From assembly GCA_025991245.1 (NCBI GenBank), contig BQMJ01000038.1, positions 1-64,000 of the forward strand: a stretch of 64,000 bases of DNA. Reading direction: 5' to 3'. The notes beneath the pieces were generated by a model. That model was given only the letters and a program-made list of their open reading frames with translations, was not told the DNA's origin and did not search any database. The position numbers and the translations under genes were made by a program. Position 1 is the first letter of the stretch. Every line of letters starts with the position of its first letter. Of the stretch, positions 23,537 to 34,465 are shown piece after piece. The DNA is from Galdieria partita. Taxonomy: Eukaryota > Rhodophyta > Bangiophyceae > Galdieriales > Galdieriaceae.

Positions 23537-25169
23537 CTACGACATAACTCTCTTCAAAAGAGGCTTTGAACATAAGCCTGCATCCAATGCATCTTGAAGA
23601 ACAGCACATTGAATAATTTCAATGTTTGAAAAACTCGTCACAGCTTGAGAGTCTACAGATGGGCAAATGAAGCGCCGAAAACCTAATTTTTCTGCTTCTA
23701 AAACTCTTCTTTCTAAATCCCAACAACTACGAAGTTCTCCACAAAGTCCCACTTCACCTAGAAATATAGTATCTTTTCTAACACGAACTTCACAAAGGCT
23801 AGAGACCAAACATACAGCAGCTGCAAGGTCTGCAGAGGGTTCTTGAATACGGAATCCTCCTACAACGTTCAAATAAACATCATATGTTTGAAAAGGAAAA
23901 TTTAAACGTTTGGAGAGTACAGCAAGTAGAACATAAAGTCTACTTAAATCGAATCCATTTGCTGTTCGTCTAGGCTGTGGAAAAGCAGAACGAAATGCTA
24001 GTCCTTGAACTTCCACTAATATAGCTCTGGTTCCTTCCATGGCAGCCACGACAGCAGAACCTTCCAATCCAATACTCGAATCATCCACTCCACTACGATG
24101 TTGACTTAAAAACAATTGGGAAGGATTCAGAACTTGAGATAAACCACTCTGAGTCATTTCAAGAACTGCAATTTCGCTGGTGCTTCCAAAACGATTCTTC
24201 ACACATCTCAAAATACGATGCCTGGAATATCGTTCTCCTTCCAAATATAATACGGTATCTACAATATGTTCTAGTACTTTAGGACCAGCAATATCACCAC
24301 TATCAAGAATAAGTATGATCCAAAAAAAGTAAATATGAATACCTTTTAGTTACATGACCTATAAGAAACGTTGCAATATTGTTTTCCTTTGCTATTTGAG
24401 TCAACTTGGCAGCGCACTCACGAATTTGAGATACTGTTCCAGGGCCTGATGATATTTCTTCAGTAAAACAGGTTTGTATGGAATCTATTACGAGAGCCAC
24501 TGGAGAATGCACTTTGACCGTGTCGATTATTCTGTCTACATCCGACTCTGAAAGAACATTCAATTGACCACCTTGAACTAGATTCAATCTTCTTATTCTT
24601 CCAACAAGTTGAGGAATACTTTCTTCCCCACTTACATATATCACTTTGGATTGACAGCGCTGCAGTATTTCAGCTGCAATCTGAACTGCCAAAGTACTTT
24701 TGCCAACTCCAGGATCACCTGCTATAAGAATAACTGAACCTGTAACTATGCCACCTCCAAATACTCTGGAAAGTTCTTGACTAGTTAATGCCAATCTCCT
24801 TTCCACACTTTTGGAATCTTGTTCCATGACTTGGGAAATTCCTTCCACACAGAATAGATCTGCGGTCTCCTTTGAAGACAAGCTGCTTTTTCTCCAGCCT
24901 TGGGGTATATTATCTCTCTCGTATTTCTTTTGCAAAGAAGAAGGTTGATATACAAGGTCAAAGCTATCCCACTCTTGGCATCTAGGACACCTCCCTAGCC
25001 ATTTTAAAGTTTGATATTCACAATTTCGGCAAGCATATTTGGAACAGTGATCGTTAATAGCCTTACATCGCCACTCTTTCAACACAATATATCTCTTTTG
25101 TTTGTAATCATCCAAAACTCCATTTAGTCTTTTTGGGGAAGAGAAAAGAGGAACTAACAGGAAAAACAT
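23537..25169 (-). CDS. RADA: RadA/Sms-type DNA repair ATPase, organellar
   Basis: Exons 24343-25169 and 23537-24299 are joined by a 43-bp intron (24300-24342), giving 529 aa. The order is that of bacterial RadA: N-terminal zinc ribbon (CRNC...CPRC, about residues 46-62), a RecA-like core with Walker A GDPGVGKST and Walker B LVIDSIQT, the branch-migration segment [28 protein letters not shown], where family members have K-x-G-x-x-A-G-P, and a C-terminal Lon-like domain (VQGLAF...RRTANGFD...GGFRIQEPSADLA). RadA promotes branch migration in homologous recombination. The zinc ribbon is preceded by about 45 residues that could be an organelle-targeting peptide. The start codon lies only 42 bp from that of the divergent bHLH-PAS gene. 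Confidence 0.93.
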
Positions 25170-25211
25170 CCCAAAGCCAATTCTCGCATAGGACGATTTT
25201 TAGGTTTCCAT

Positions 25212-26834
25212 ATGGCTGCGTATTTTAGTATAAAACGTTCCACTTCGCAAGACACATTGGGAGACAACAAACCTTGGAACTTGCGTGATGTATCTGAAAC
25301 AGATGGGAAGACTTGGAAAACATTCCCCTATTCTTCTGAATACAGCTCTGTGGCTTCGCAGTGGGACACAAATATAGATGCTATGCAGTTGGACGTTTCA
25401 GAATACAACGACTCCACTAATAGCGTTAAAAGTGTTTCCACCTCACCGACTCACGCAAATGTAAAGGGCCACAATAACCTTGTAAACAACGTTGCGTACC
25501 AGGCTTCGACAAGGGACGCTGCTGGGAAATGTCACAACAAGCAGGAAGTAGGAACTTTAGTAACAGCCAATATTGTAACCGAAGAGAGCAAGAATTCGCA
25601 TCGAGAAGTAGAAAGAAAAAGGCGAATGACTATTTCAAGTAAAATTGAACAGCTAAGAGGGTTATTACCTTCACTTCATCAGACGCGAAAGGTGGATGTT
25701 GTGTCCACACTTTCTGCTACTGTCGATTATGTACAGTCGACTTTGTCAGAAAATGAAAAATTGAAAGCGGAAGTTACTAAACTGAAGGAGGAGTTGAGGC
25801 AGTTACGAGAACAGTCGAAAGACGCTCCTTGTCGTGTAAGAGAATGCTCTTTGGAAAATACTCATACTGAAAAGAATCCAACCATTTGTGTTGCATTTGA
25901 AGAACAAGTATTATCTTCGGGCTGTTCCTATCGTGGTCCTTTAAAGATTGACTATTCCTTTCCTTGGACTCGATATATCCCACCGAATGCATGTGACTTG
26001 AGACTTGCAAGTCCCGAAGATTTGCAAAGATCTTGTCAAATACTGCAATTATTGTCGACTGTAAAGAATTGTTATTCGTTTATTTGTGATATACAAGGTC
26101 ATCTTGTTTGGCTGAGTGATTCTGTGAAGGACGTATTGGGTTACAAACCTGAAGAATTGTTGGGTTCTGATGTATGGTCTCTTTTGCATCCAGAAGATTT
26201 GGATGCAGTTTATCCTATTGTGCAGACTTGGCATGAGATTGGCTTCACTTCCTCTGTTCATTTACGTAGGAAGAAAGCGGATGGTTCTTTTGTGGAGTTG
26301 AAGAGCTGCTTTACTAATTTACTTAGTAGCAGTGGTGAAGTGGAAGGTTGTGTTTGTATAGAAACAATGTTGGAAGGGTCATCAGATCGATGGTTGGAAG
26401 CTGTTTATAAGATGGATTTTGATGGAAGATTCACATATGCAAGTCCATCAGTAGAACGTATGACTGGATATCGGGTTGAGGAAATTATTGGAAGTTCGTA
26501 TACTTTCAATGTTCATGTGGATGAACAAGAATTGATTACAAGTAATCTGCAACGTATGAAGTCTTCCTTTAATGAAAATAGTGTTCAAAGTTACATGGAA
26601 GAAGAATCTGTTGCCAGTCGCTTAAAGAATAAGACAAGTCAAACAATACTTACTTGGTTTAGAAGAGTTTCTAAATCTGGAGATGATATTTGGTTAGTGT
26701 CGCTTACAGTTGCATTAATAGATAAGCAGACGGGTCAATCCAACGGATTTGTTTCTATTGAACACGATATTACAATGCACGTACAACGATGGGCTTCCGT
26801 TCTTTCTGAAATGGCAAACTGTGATAGATTTTAG
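25212..26834 (+). CDS. bHLH-PAS domain transcription regulator
   Basis: Intronless, 540 aa. Residues 1-125 are low-complexity and Ser/Thr/Asn-rich. A bHLH domain occupies about 129-183 (basic part HREVERKRRMTISSKIEQL with the H/E/R residues used in E-box contact, then a loop and helix 2), running into a Leu/Lys/Glu coiled coil to about 205. Two PAS domains follow: about 275-375 (YSFICDIQGHLVWLSDSVKDVLGYKPEELLG...LLHPEDL) and 390-520 (AVYKMDFDGRFTYASPSVERMTGYRVEEIIG). The arrangement suggests a dimeric DNA-binding factor with sensory or protein-interaction PAS domains. No cofactor-binding Cys of the LOV type (NCRFL) is visible, so a flavin photosensor is unlikely. The stop lies 6 bp before the next ATG. 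Confidence 0.85.
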   Translation: MAAYFSIKRSTSQDTLGDNKPWNLRDVSETDGKTWKTFPYSSEYSSVASQWDTNIDAMQLDVSEYNDSTNSVKSVSTSPTHANVKGHNNLVNNVAYQASTRDAAGKCHNKQEVGTLVTANIVTEESKNSHREVERKRRMTISSKIEQLRGLLPSLHQTRKVDVVSTLSATVDYVQSTLSENEKLKAEVTKLKEELRQLREQSKDAPCRVRECSLENTHTEKNPTICVAFEEQVLSSGCSYRGPLKIDYSFPWTRYIPPNACDLRLASPEDLQRSCQILQLLSTVKNCYSFICDIQGHLVWLSDSVKDVLGYKPEELLGSDVWSLLHPEDLDAVYPIVQTWHEIGFTSSVHLRRKKADGSFVELKSCFTNLLSSSGEVEGCVCIETMLEGSSDRWLEAVYKMDFDGRFTYASPSVERMTGYRVEEIIGSSYTFNVHVDEQELITSNLQRMKSSFNENSVQSYMEEESVASRLKNKTSQTILTWFRRVSKSGDDIWLVSLTVALIDKQTGQSNGFVSIEHDITMHVQRWASVLSEMANCDRF

Positions 26835-26840
26835 TAGTTG

Positions 26841-29152
26841 ATGTATTGGAAATTGTTTTTTAGAGAAAGAGAACGACTTTTTCACTTTTGTGTAAATAAC
26901 TTTTGCTCGTCTTATTGTTCTCGGGGTAAAGTTTCTGCAGAAACAGGTTGGAAAGTGTACAACATCTCTTGTGAGAGAGAACTATCGTTGGATAAACAGC
27001 ATAGTCTATTGAAGAATTGGTTTGGTCCAAGTTCTACAAGTTTATTTGCTTTTCGATCGATTGGTCGTTGGCAAGGCAGTTTGATAGAACAAGCACCTCG
27101 TTTGGACTGGCAATACACGCTAAGGTGGCTTGTTCAGTCACGTAGTATTCGTTGGCAACATTCCTCTCAGAACCAGCCAATACCTTTGATATTCATAGAT
27201 TTGTCAAGTGATGATGATGATTTGCAGAGGCAAATTGCAGCTTGTAATATTCGTGAGCCAGTTATTAGGCTGCGTTCCTCGGAAGATTGGAACACTGTGA
27301 TAGATCAATTTGCTCTGGACCAGGAGTGGAAGACAGTTGGTTTCAAACTCTTACAGAGAAGTGAAGCTTCGTGGTTGTTCAAAAGGAAGCATAAAATATT
27401 TTATGGTTTTCACCATTTTGGTCAGTCAGTATCTCATACGATTCACTTTCCAGTAGAAGGTGCACAACATAGTCTCCAAGAACTCGTCTCACATTGCCAA
27501 TTGCCAAAGATGGACTCTATCAATATAGCGAGTATGGATAAAGTTGCTTCTAGTCTGCAATTCAATGCACTTGACTCTTGGTATGCCTTCCGAGAATTGG
27601 AATATCAGCAACGATTGGCTTTCGCGGTGAGTGACTTATTTGTTTTTGCTCATGATACAAGACCCTTCTGACTTTTACACAAGTAGGAAAGAGGTCCACA
27701 AGTATTGTTACAAGTTCCACAAACCATCTTTAGATATCCGAGAGATGCGTTGATTCATCGCGAGAAGAAATGGATATTTGTTGCCGATACTTTTCATCAT
27801 CGCATTGCAGTTTTGGAAAGCAACGGAAAAATATTAGGAACTATTGGTTGTGGAGTTGCCTGGTTCCGTGATGATGACTTTAGTTCTTGTGCATTTCATC
27901 AACCATCTGGTATGGCATTGAATGGAGATGTGATATATATAGCAGATACAGAAAATGGATGTTTGCGAATGGCAGATTTGAAAAGTGGTTATGTTAGTAC
28001 CTTATATCCAGAAGAATATCGAGTTTCTGATGATAATAATATTACTCGAGCATTAGATTTTTGTGACATTTGGAGGACGCCATGGACTGCTAAGGTTACG
28101 CCAAAGCTTACAAAGAGATGGGATGAACTGGATGGAGCATTTGGTAGACCACTTTCAGTTGCAATGGATGAGACAAGCATATCAATATTAACCATTGCAC
28201 CTCTTGCTGTATGGAAACTAAGTGTTCCTAAAGAACATCGAAAGAGAAAGTCAGTTCAAGTATTGGATAAGCAGTTTGGAATAGATGCCTGGTTAGGGTA
28301 TGTTAAACAGTTTGCGAATGTGGCTGAGAAGATTCCTATCGAGACAACTCAGTTGCATCCACTAAATAAGATATTGAAATATTCTGATATTTCTCAACTG
28401 GAGAATTTACCTCCTCCTTGGACATTACATAGTAGAAGAGAACAAGTCGCAGATTATGATGCATTTCAGTATATTTATCCATTTTTGAGAGGAAGAAAGA
28501 TGACTATCGAAGACTCTCTCTATTTGATACCAGGCATGGCTCGACTTGTTATTCATGTAATAGCACCAAAAGGATATCGATTTGCTGGCAAAACCTTGAG
28601 ACATGTAAATATGCAAGGACCAATGGTATCGACTACACCTCCCTTAGGTATTGACGATAACAAGGTAAATAAGTTCATTATTATACAAGAAATGTTGTGA
28701 ATGAATAATTCTTGCAACTAGATTCCTGTAGGTGAAAGGAGTAGAAGGAGATTGGAAGGATTGGATGAACCACAAGATTTGTTCCTTCCAGACCCTCCTT
28801 TAGTAGACTCTTTTTCTGGACTTCCTATCATTATTGATATGTATACCTTTCCTGGTAATGGTTATATCACAGTTGATTTAGTTGTATACTTGACAAAGGA
28901 GAAAAACTGTGCCGACACTGACAACAGTATCTTTTATGATACGGTAAGAGATTGTGAGTTTTGTTTAGGAAATGTCTCAACTGGATGTAGATACAACTCA
29001 AGGCCGCAGTACGTATTACTAGTTATGGATACGAAACAGAATATCTCTATTTGAACAGCAGAGTAGAACCTCCTTTACCTGACTATGAAATAGTAGCCAT
29101 AGATCGTTTATGTTATCCACAGAAAAGTAACAAATGTTCTCCTTCTAAATAG
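26841..29152 (+). CDS. NHL-repeat protein, NHLRC2-like
   Basis: Four exons (26841-27626, 27687-28664, 28722-28943, 28991-29152), all introns phase 0 and 47-60 bp, give about 715 aa, close to the ~726 aa of animal NHLRC2. The first 263 residues are weakly conserved and may be a degenerate thioredoxin-like region (WQYTLRWLVQSRSI...PLIFIDLSSDD) without a CxxC motif. The second exon holds NHL/beta-propeller blades: FRYPRDALIHREKKWIFVADTFHHRIAVLESNGKILGTIG and FHQPSGMALNGDVIYIADTENGCLRMADLKSGYVSTL. The C-terminal 200 residues match the beta-rich end of NHLRC2-type proteins only loosely. The start is the first ATG after the upstream stop, 6 bp away, so the 5' end could be wrong. Confidence 0.7.
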
Positions 29153-29290
29153 AATTGTAAGTTGTTTGTTTCTCAACATCCGTTTCTGCCGCAATCATTT
29201 ACTCAGTTCTGTTGGATTGTTTTGCGACGCTAATAAAGAGATCTTTGGAAAACTTTTTGAATCTGTTTGGTTGTTGACCTGTTTACTTCA

Positions 29291-30418
29291 ATGGCAAGTA
29301 GAATACCTTGGAACAACTTTCGTATGCCTCCTGGTGGTGGTCCTGGTAAGTTTTGGTTTGGTTTGCGTAGATAGTTGTTTGAACTTCGCAAAGCTGCACG
29401 TGTGGCAGGTCTGGCAGTTGCAGGTATTGCTACTGCTGCCATTGGCTATAAGTATGGTCTATATAATGGTGAGTCTCCCTACAGTTTAGTATCGATTCGA
29501 TGATATCGTTGCTTATAGTGGATGGTGGGCACCGAGCGGTTATTTTCAATAAGTTTACTGGAGTGAGACCAAAAGTGTATGGAGAAGGAACTCACGTACG
29601 AATTCCTTTCTTTGACGTGCCGATTATTTATGATGTACGAGCAAAACCAAGAAGCGTCCAGTCTTTAACTGGAAGTAGAGGTAGGAAAGAGACTTGTTCT
29701 AGTTTATCACTACTTTACTCTTTCTATGAAGACTTGCAAATGGTTCAAATCACTCTTCGGGTACTTTCAAGACCTGACCCTGATAAAATTCCTGTCATTT
29801 ATCAAACTTTGGGAACTGATTACGATGAAAGAGTTCTTCCCAGTATTGTGAACGAAGTTTTAAAGTCAGTCGTGGCCCAATTCAACGCTTCACAGTTGAT
29901 TACACAACGTGAACAAGTATCGCGTTTGATTTCAAGGAATCTGAGAGAGAGAGCAAAAGATTTCAATATTGTACTGGATGACGTATCGATAACACATTTA
30001 GCTTTTGGAAAAGAATACACAGCCGCAGTTGAAGCCAAACAAGTCGCTCAACAAGAAGCAGAACGAGCCAGATTCTTTGTCGAAAAAGCCCAACAAGATA
30101 AGAAATCTATTATCATTCGAGCACAAGGAGAAGCACAATCAGCTAAACTGATAGGTAATGACTTGCAACTCTTATGCGATCCACAAACTCAACATTCACA
30201 ATATAATAGGAGAGGCTATGAAGAACAATCCAGGATTTATCAAGTTGAGAAAAATTGAAGCAGCAAGAGAGATTGCAAATACAATTGCCAACTCTCAGAA
30301 CCGCGTGTTTCTTAATTCGGATTCTTTGCAACTGAATTTAGGAGATGTCGAAACGGAAAGTACTTCCAGTCTTCATGAAATGGAAGAAGAGTTGAACAAT
30401 GTCTCCAAACGAAAGTAA
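29291..30418 (+). CDS. PHB2: Prohibitin, PHB2 type
   Basis: Five exons (29291-29345, 29394-29468, 29519-29680, 29732-30154, 30210-30418), introns 48-55 bp, give 307 aa. The N-terminus is Gly/Pro-rich, followed by a membrane anchor ([23 protein letters not shown]), then the SPFH core [46 protein letters not shown], the [21 protein letters not shown] strand block and the long coiled coil [28 protein letters not shown]. Prohibitins form ring assemblies in the mitochondrial inner membrane. The first intron's acceptor (CAAAG at 29393) was chosen because it is the only one keeping the frame, so that junction is less sure. The C-terminus is extended and acidic. The stop lies 30 bp from the convergent gene. 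Confidence 0.92.
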
Positions 30419-30448
30419 TGGACAGCATAATAACAATAGGTTCCAGTA

Positions 30449-31272
30449 TTAGGCTGGTTGAATAGTACTATTTTGAGTGGTAATAAGTTGTCTAGGAGAC
30501 AGCATATCTGACTCGAGCAATAAAATAGTCATCGCAAAAGATATGGTTAAGAGCAGCTTTTCAAAGAAAATACACAAAAGCACCGTGAACAAAAGACAAT
30601 CTTACATAAAACAAAGTCCAAACTTACGGTTCCTAAACCTGCATACAATAACTCCATCGTATCTAATACTTGCTTCCACCATAAATAAAAGGGAGTAGAG
30701 AATCCTGCAATAACACCCATCGAAAAACATAACCTTCCCCAGAATACTGCTAAAGTACTATGACTGCTGCGTTGTGCACCGAAAACCAATAAGATTCCAT
30801 ACAATACCAACACAAAGGGCAAGAATACCAACAACGGAAGTGGGCTCGGAGGTTGTCTACTCATACAAGCTAAATATATACAATAAACTCCAGAAACAAT
30901 AGCCGCAAGAAGCACACCAAACACAAATACAAATAAAAGTGGAAATAGGAAAACATAAAAGAACACTGAAAACAAAACATTTCCCAGCAAAGAATGAACA
31001 AGTCTCCATAGGGAAAAACTTGAAACACTTCCTTGTCTATCTACATCTTCCGTAATATTTGTAACTGAAGTTTCGTCTTTAACTGCAGCCGAAGTGAATT
31101 CCTGTCGGTTCGGTGTAAGTGTCTTTGAGTATAGTCGACGTTTTCCTCCCAAAGAATGTTGTTGTCTAGGAGGAGAGCTTTCGTTCCATACTTTAGTAGA
31201 TTGATAAGCAGGTCTTTCTTCCTTTTCAGGAGAACTTTTTATCAAGTTTTCTTGTTCTTCCAAGGTTGTCAT
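30449..31272 (-). CDS. Multi-pass membrane protein, unrecognised
   Basis: Exon 30628-31272 joined to 30449-30556 across a 71-bp phase-0 intron gives 250 aa. The first ~95 residues are polar and charged, probably cytosolic. There follow about five hydrophobic segments: VLFSVFFYVFLFPLLFVFVFG, VLLAAIVSGVYCIYLAC, LLVFLPFVLVLYGILLVFG, VFWGRLCFSMGVIAGFSTPFYLWW and, after the intron, LLLTISFAMTILLL. The layout (soluble N-tail, clustered helices near the C-terminus) resembles small seipin-like or ER-shaping proteins, but I see no family signature and do not name one. It begins 19 bp after the stop of the upstream ITPK gene on the same strand. Confidence 0.6.
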
Positions 31273-31291
31273 TCTTTCTTCTACAGTATCT

Positions 31292-32278
31292 TCAATCTCC
31301 GTTTCTATCCAGCTTTTTCCTTATCATCGTCCATATCTTATCAAAACAATTCTCAACGCCACGAAAGGAAGGAAAGTAGTTGACATCCACAATAAAATAA
31401 TATTTCTCCACTTCATCGAATATGATATCTAAGCCGTATAGACTCAATCCTAAAACATGAGAAACAATAGGAATCAAAGGCTGTAGGAAATGGCGTAGAG
31501 AGTCTAATGTTTCCTCAGGAGAAGATATCACTTCATTCGTTTCTGGAAAACTCTCTTGACTATCAAAACAAAACCATCCTTGACTTTTATAAAATTCTCG
31601 TTTAATATGTAACAAGGGCAGATTGCGTTGACAAAATATGTCTACATTGTCTCCAATCACATATGCTTTCCAAAGATAAGAGCTAGGAACTAGCCTCTGC
31701 GCAATGAGAACTTCCTTGTTTCCAACATACATATTCATTACTTGTTCCAAAGCTACTTCATTCTTTACGACATACATACGATGTGACTTGTATACACCAC
31801 AAGCTGGCAAAGACTTGAGAATGACTGGAAAAGACATTGACTGGAAACAACTGGTTTCTTTGGATAACTGTAACCATTCCAGTCTCTTCAAGGAATAAGT
31901 GGAACTGTCAGACAGAGAGCGGTATTTCTGTGCTGCAGCAACAATTTCATCAATCTTTTGTAACAATCCTCGCCTACTAATAACAGACCATACAGCTCCT
32001 ATATCGTCTATTATCAAAGAGTTGTTGGACTCAAGGAACCTCTGCAACGACAAGATCCGAGAACTTGCAAAGGTGTCTCCTTGAAAGGCTGCGGCCATGT
32101 CATCCGTTCTCTTATGAACAATTACGTCAAAATGTGTTGCAGAGTCGATATCTTCCAATTGAAGCTCAGTTAAAACATGTCCTTTTCTTGCCAAATATTC
32201 ACCAAAAGGTTTAAAGAAGGAGTGGCGCTTCTTTGAGTTGCAAGAAAAACCAACAACCAATTTCTCTTGTGGACTCAT
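31292..32278 (-). CDS. ITPK1: Inositol-tetrakisphosphate 1-kinase / inositol 1,3,4-trisphosphate 5/6-kinase
   Basis: Single exon, 328 aa, from the ATG at 32278 (MSPQEKLVVGFSCNSKK; an upstream GTG is not used). ITPK features are the N-terminal VVGF..NSKK strand, the substrate region DVIVHKRTDD, and an ATP-grasp core: FPVILKSLPACGVYKSHRMYVV, KEVLIAQRLVPSSYLWKAYVIGDNVDIFCQRNLP, then the metal- and ATP-binding end LYGLDIIFDEVEKYYFIVDVNYFPSFRGV, where the DVNYFP motif is diagnostic. The enzyme phosphorylates inositol tri/tetrakisphosphates on the way to InsP5/InsP6. Length agrees with plant and animal ITPKs (about 320-410 aa). It is cytosolic with no targeting signal. Confidence 0.92.
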   Translation of the reverse strand: MSPQEKLVVGFSCNSKKRHSFFKPFGEYLARKGHVLTELQLEDIDSATHFDVIVHKRTDDMAAAFQGDTFASSRILSLQRFLESNNSLIIDDIGAVWSVISRRGLLQKIDEIVAAAQKYRSLSDSSTYSLKRLEWLQLSKETSCFQSMSFPVILKSLPACGVYKSHRMYVVKNEVALEQVMNMYVGNKEVLIAQRLVPSSYLWKAYVIGDNVDIFCQRNLPLLHIKREFYKSQGWFCFDSQESFPETNEVISSPEETLDSLRHFLQPLIPIVSHVLGLSLYGLDIIFDEVEKYYFIVDVNYFPSFRGVENCFDKIWTMIRKKLDRNGD

Positions 32279-32332
32279 TGAAACATACACTCGTTGAAAA
32301 GCTTAATTATTGTTCGTTTTGGTGAATGCGTA

Positions 32333-33240
32333 TTAGTAATGATTTATTTTGTTAGACTTTCGTTCCAACACTGCACTTACAAAATTCCAAAAAGATCGAT
32401 CCTGACTAACTTGTTCAGCATTCAGTTGGCAGTAAAAGATGCCGTCAATAGGAGTAGACTTTAGTTGAAGTTTTCGTCGTTGACTCCAAATATCCGACTT
32501 GTTTCCTACTACTGCTACTGGAAATTGTCTACTTAATAAAGACAAATAATAAGTTTCCGTTTTTTCTTTCCAGTGCTTTTTGACAATAGGTACCATAGAA
32601 AGGAGTTCAAAGAAAAGATAAGTCAAAGTTTCTCCTACTCGGTTCAACGACAAACCTTCTCTCCAAAAGGCAAAAGAGTTTCGGTTGTCTCTTTCTTTAC
32701 CACCTTCCACGTCGCCAAAGCTTTGTTGAACTTGAACTGCCCAATATTTCCATAATCTATCTCTTGTTGCAGAAATAGTCAAGTCATATACGAATACAAT
32801 GCCATCAAAAGGAATATTATGAAAGGCTCGCTGAAAAACACTCGTGCTGGTTGCAAGACCACCCCATTCCCATAGTTCTACAATAGTCTTGCTTTCTATG
32901 GTATCTCTTTCAACAGATAAGGGCAACACAATACATGAAATCGAAAAGCCCTTTGTAGGTTTTCTAAAAAGTCGTTTCTTAGTCTTATCACGCAAAGTTC
33001 CAAACCCGAAACATACAAACTTTCACGCAATCTTGTTTGAACAGACCCAGCGGAAGAACACAAGTTTTGAATAAGTGACTAGTTACAAACAATAAAATGA
33101 GTTTTATCCACTATTTTGTTAGAAAGATTATTTTCCTTTCTTACAGTTTTACCGACACCGGTGTCTCCTAGGAATAAAATTCTACGAAGCTTATCAGAGG
33201 ATATTTGCTTATCCAGCTCTGTATATACTCTACCGTAACT
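32333..33240 (-). CDS. RABL3: Rab-like small GTPase, RABL3 type; first exon unresolved
   Basis: The P-loop exon reads RRILFLGDTGVGKT and ends at 33145; a ~125-bp intron (33020-33144) leads to the main exon 32333-33019. That exon carries the effector/switch region SISCIVLPL...TIVELWEWGGL (in RABL3, a GCSVDVR...YIELWDVGG block), FDGIVFVYDLT and the guanine-specificity motif VVGNKSD. The long insert between VYDLT and NKSD is typical of RABL3-like proteins. No ATG lies in frame upstream of the P-loop before a TGA, and the 3' end of the transporter gene is only a few bases away, so a short first exon must lie upstream or overlap that gene. A reduced GTPase without lipidated C-terminal cysteines is seen (ends NKINHY). 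Confidence 0.75.
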
Positions 33241-33246
33241 TCATGA

Positions 33247-34414
33247 TTAGACTTTTTCAGGTAAACGTTCTTGTGAAGCTTTCTGTAGCATCTCTCTTCG
33301 ACGTACGATTGAATAACTAAGGGAACCCAATAAGACAATACAAATACTCGTCAGTCCTAGACCAGTTACTGGATTTTGAAAGAGGAGTAATGCAATGGCA
33401 GTTTGAGCTGCGGCCTTTGCAGTGGCAGACACATTGTGAGTCAAAGGACTCGTATATTTGATTTGTGTGGCAGTAGCAAAAGAAATCAAAATGCCTAGTA
33501 CGCCGCTCATAGACAACATGACTTGAACAGAGTTAATACAAATAAACCCTAAATAACAAGTACATACTCCAGAAAGACGGATTTGAAACATTTTCGGATG
33601 ACATCAAAGTATTCACTTCTCCATTGAAGAATATAAATGGAAGAAATAATACACAAGCATTCAAATTGTTATATAGTGTGATCTTCCAAGGATCATTGTC
33701 TACCAATGGATACATTTTCTTTACGTAAATAGCATTCATGGCAACAAAAAAGCTTGAAGTTACTCCAGAAATAACACCAATAAGTGACCATCGTAACTCT
33801 TCTCGATTACCCAACCAGAAACCTGATATCACCTATGTGTATATTATATGTAGCAGTTGGCAATTACTTGAGTAATAAAATATATACTTACAATAAGACA
33901 ACAGAAAATAGCAGCAGGAGAAGTTCGTTGTCCAAGAAGCATAAAATCAAGTGCCACATTAAAAATAATGGTTAGAGATCGGGCTACTTGATAAAAGGAC
34001 ACTTCGACATATTTCAAACATATATTATTGAAAACTACCATAAGAGTAAAAATGCATGAAAGGGGAAGTAACTGCACACAAGTTTTCCTAACCAAATGTA
34101 AACAAGAGAGGTTTCTTGAGGAACTGTTTGAAAAAACCTACCAGTGTACCTCGAATTGAGGCATTCTCGTCCATCCAAGTCCACCCAATGCATAACAACA
34201 AAATACAGTTACTAGACATTGCGACCTTTATACAAAGTAAGCTTTTTTCAAAAATAACCCAGCTGTCATACCAAGTAATAAATAAAGGTGCGTTCACTTG
34301 AAAAGACCTGCCACTAAAAAGCAGCTTGTTAATGAAAACCAAGCTGATAGACACCATCCAATAGAAGACTACCGCAGCCAATACTTGAGAAGACTTTCTC
34401 ATGGTCTCCAACAT
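33247..34414 (-). CDS. SLC35C1: GDP-fucose-type nucleotide-sugar transporter, SLC35C1-like
   Basis: Exons 34226-34414, 33892-34137, 33568-33832 and 33247-33521 give about 324 aa with consistent phases. The first junction is the least sure because its intron would be 88 bp with a non-consensus donor. Blocks match SLC35C1 in order: YWMVSISLVFINKLLFS, LPLSCIFTLMVVFNNICLKYVEVSFYQVARSLTIIFNVALDFMLLGQRTS, VISGFWLG, VAMNAIYVKKMYPLVD...LYNNLNACVLFLPF and QIKYTSPLTHNVSATAKAAAQT. Ten hydrophobic segments are expected in the family. It probably imports GDP-fucose, or a related nucleotide sugar, into the Golgi. The intron at 33522-33567 contains a telomere-like motif (see findings). The start codon is 51 bp from the divergent SFT2 gene. 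Confidence 0.88.
33541..33556. repeat. Interstitial telomere-repeat motif inside an intron
   Basis: Sixteen bases, AATAAACCCTAAATAA, are identical to a unit-and-a-half of the telomere array at the window's left end. They lie within the 46-bp intron 33522-33567 of the GDP-fucose-type transporter gene. No second copy adjoins them. Confidence 0.7.
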
Positions 34415-34465
34415 TTCTTATTTTTCCTTCCGACTTGAAAAGCCGATTTGAAATCGGATTGGGAT

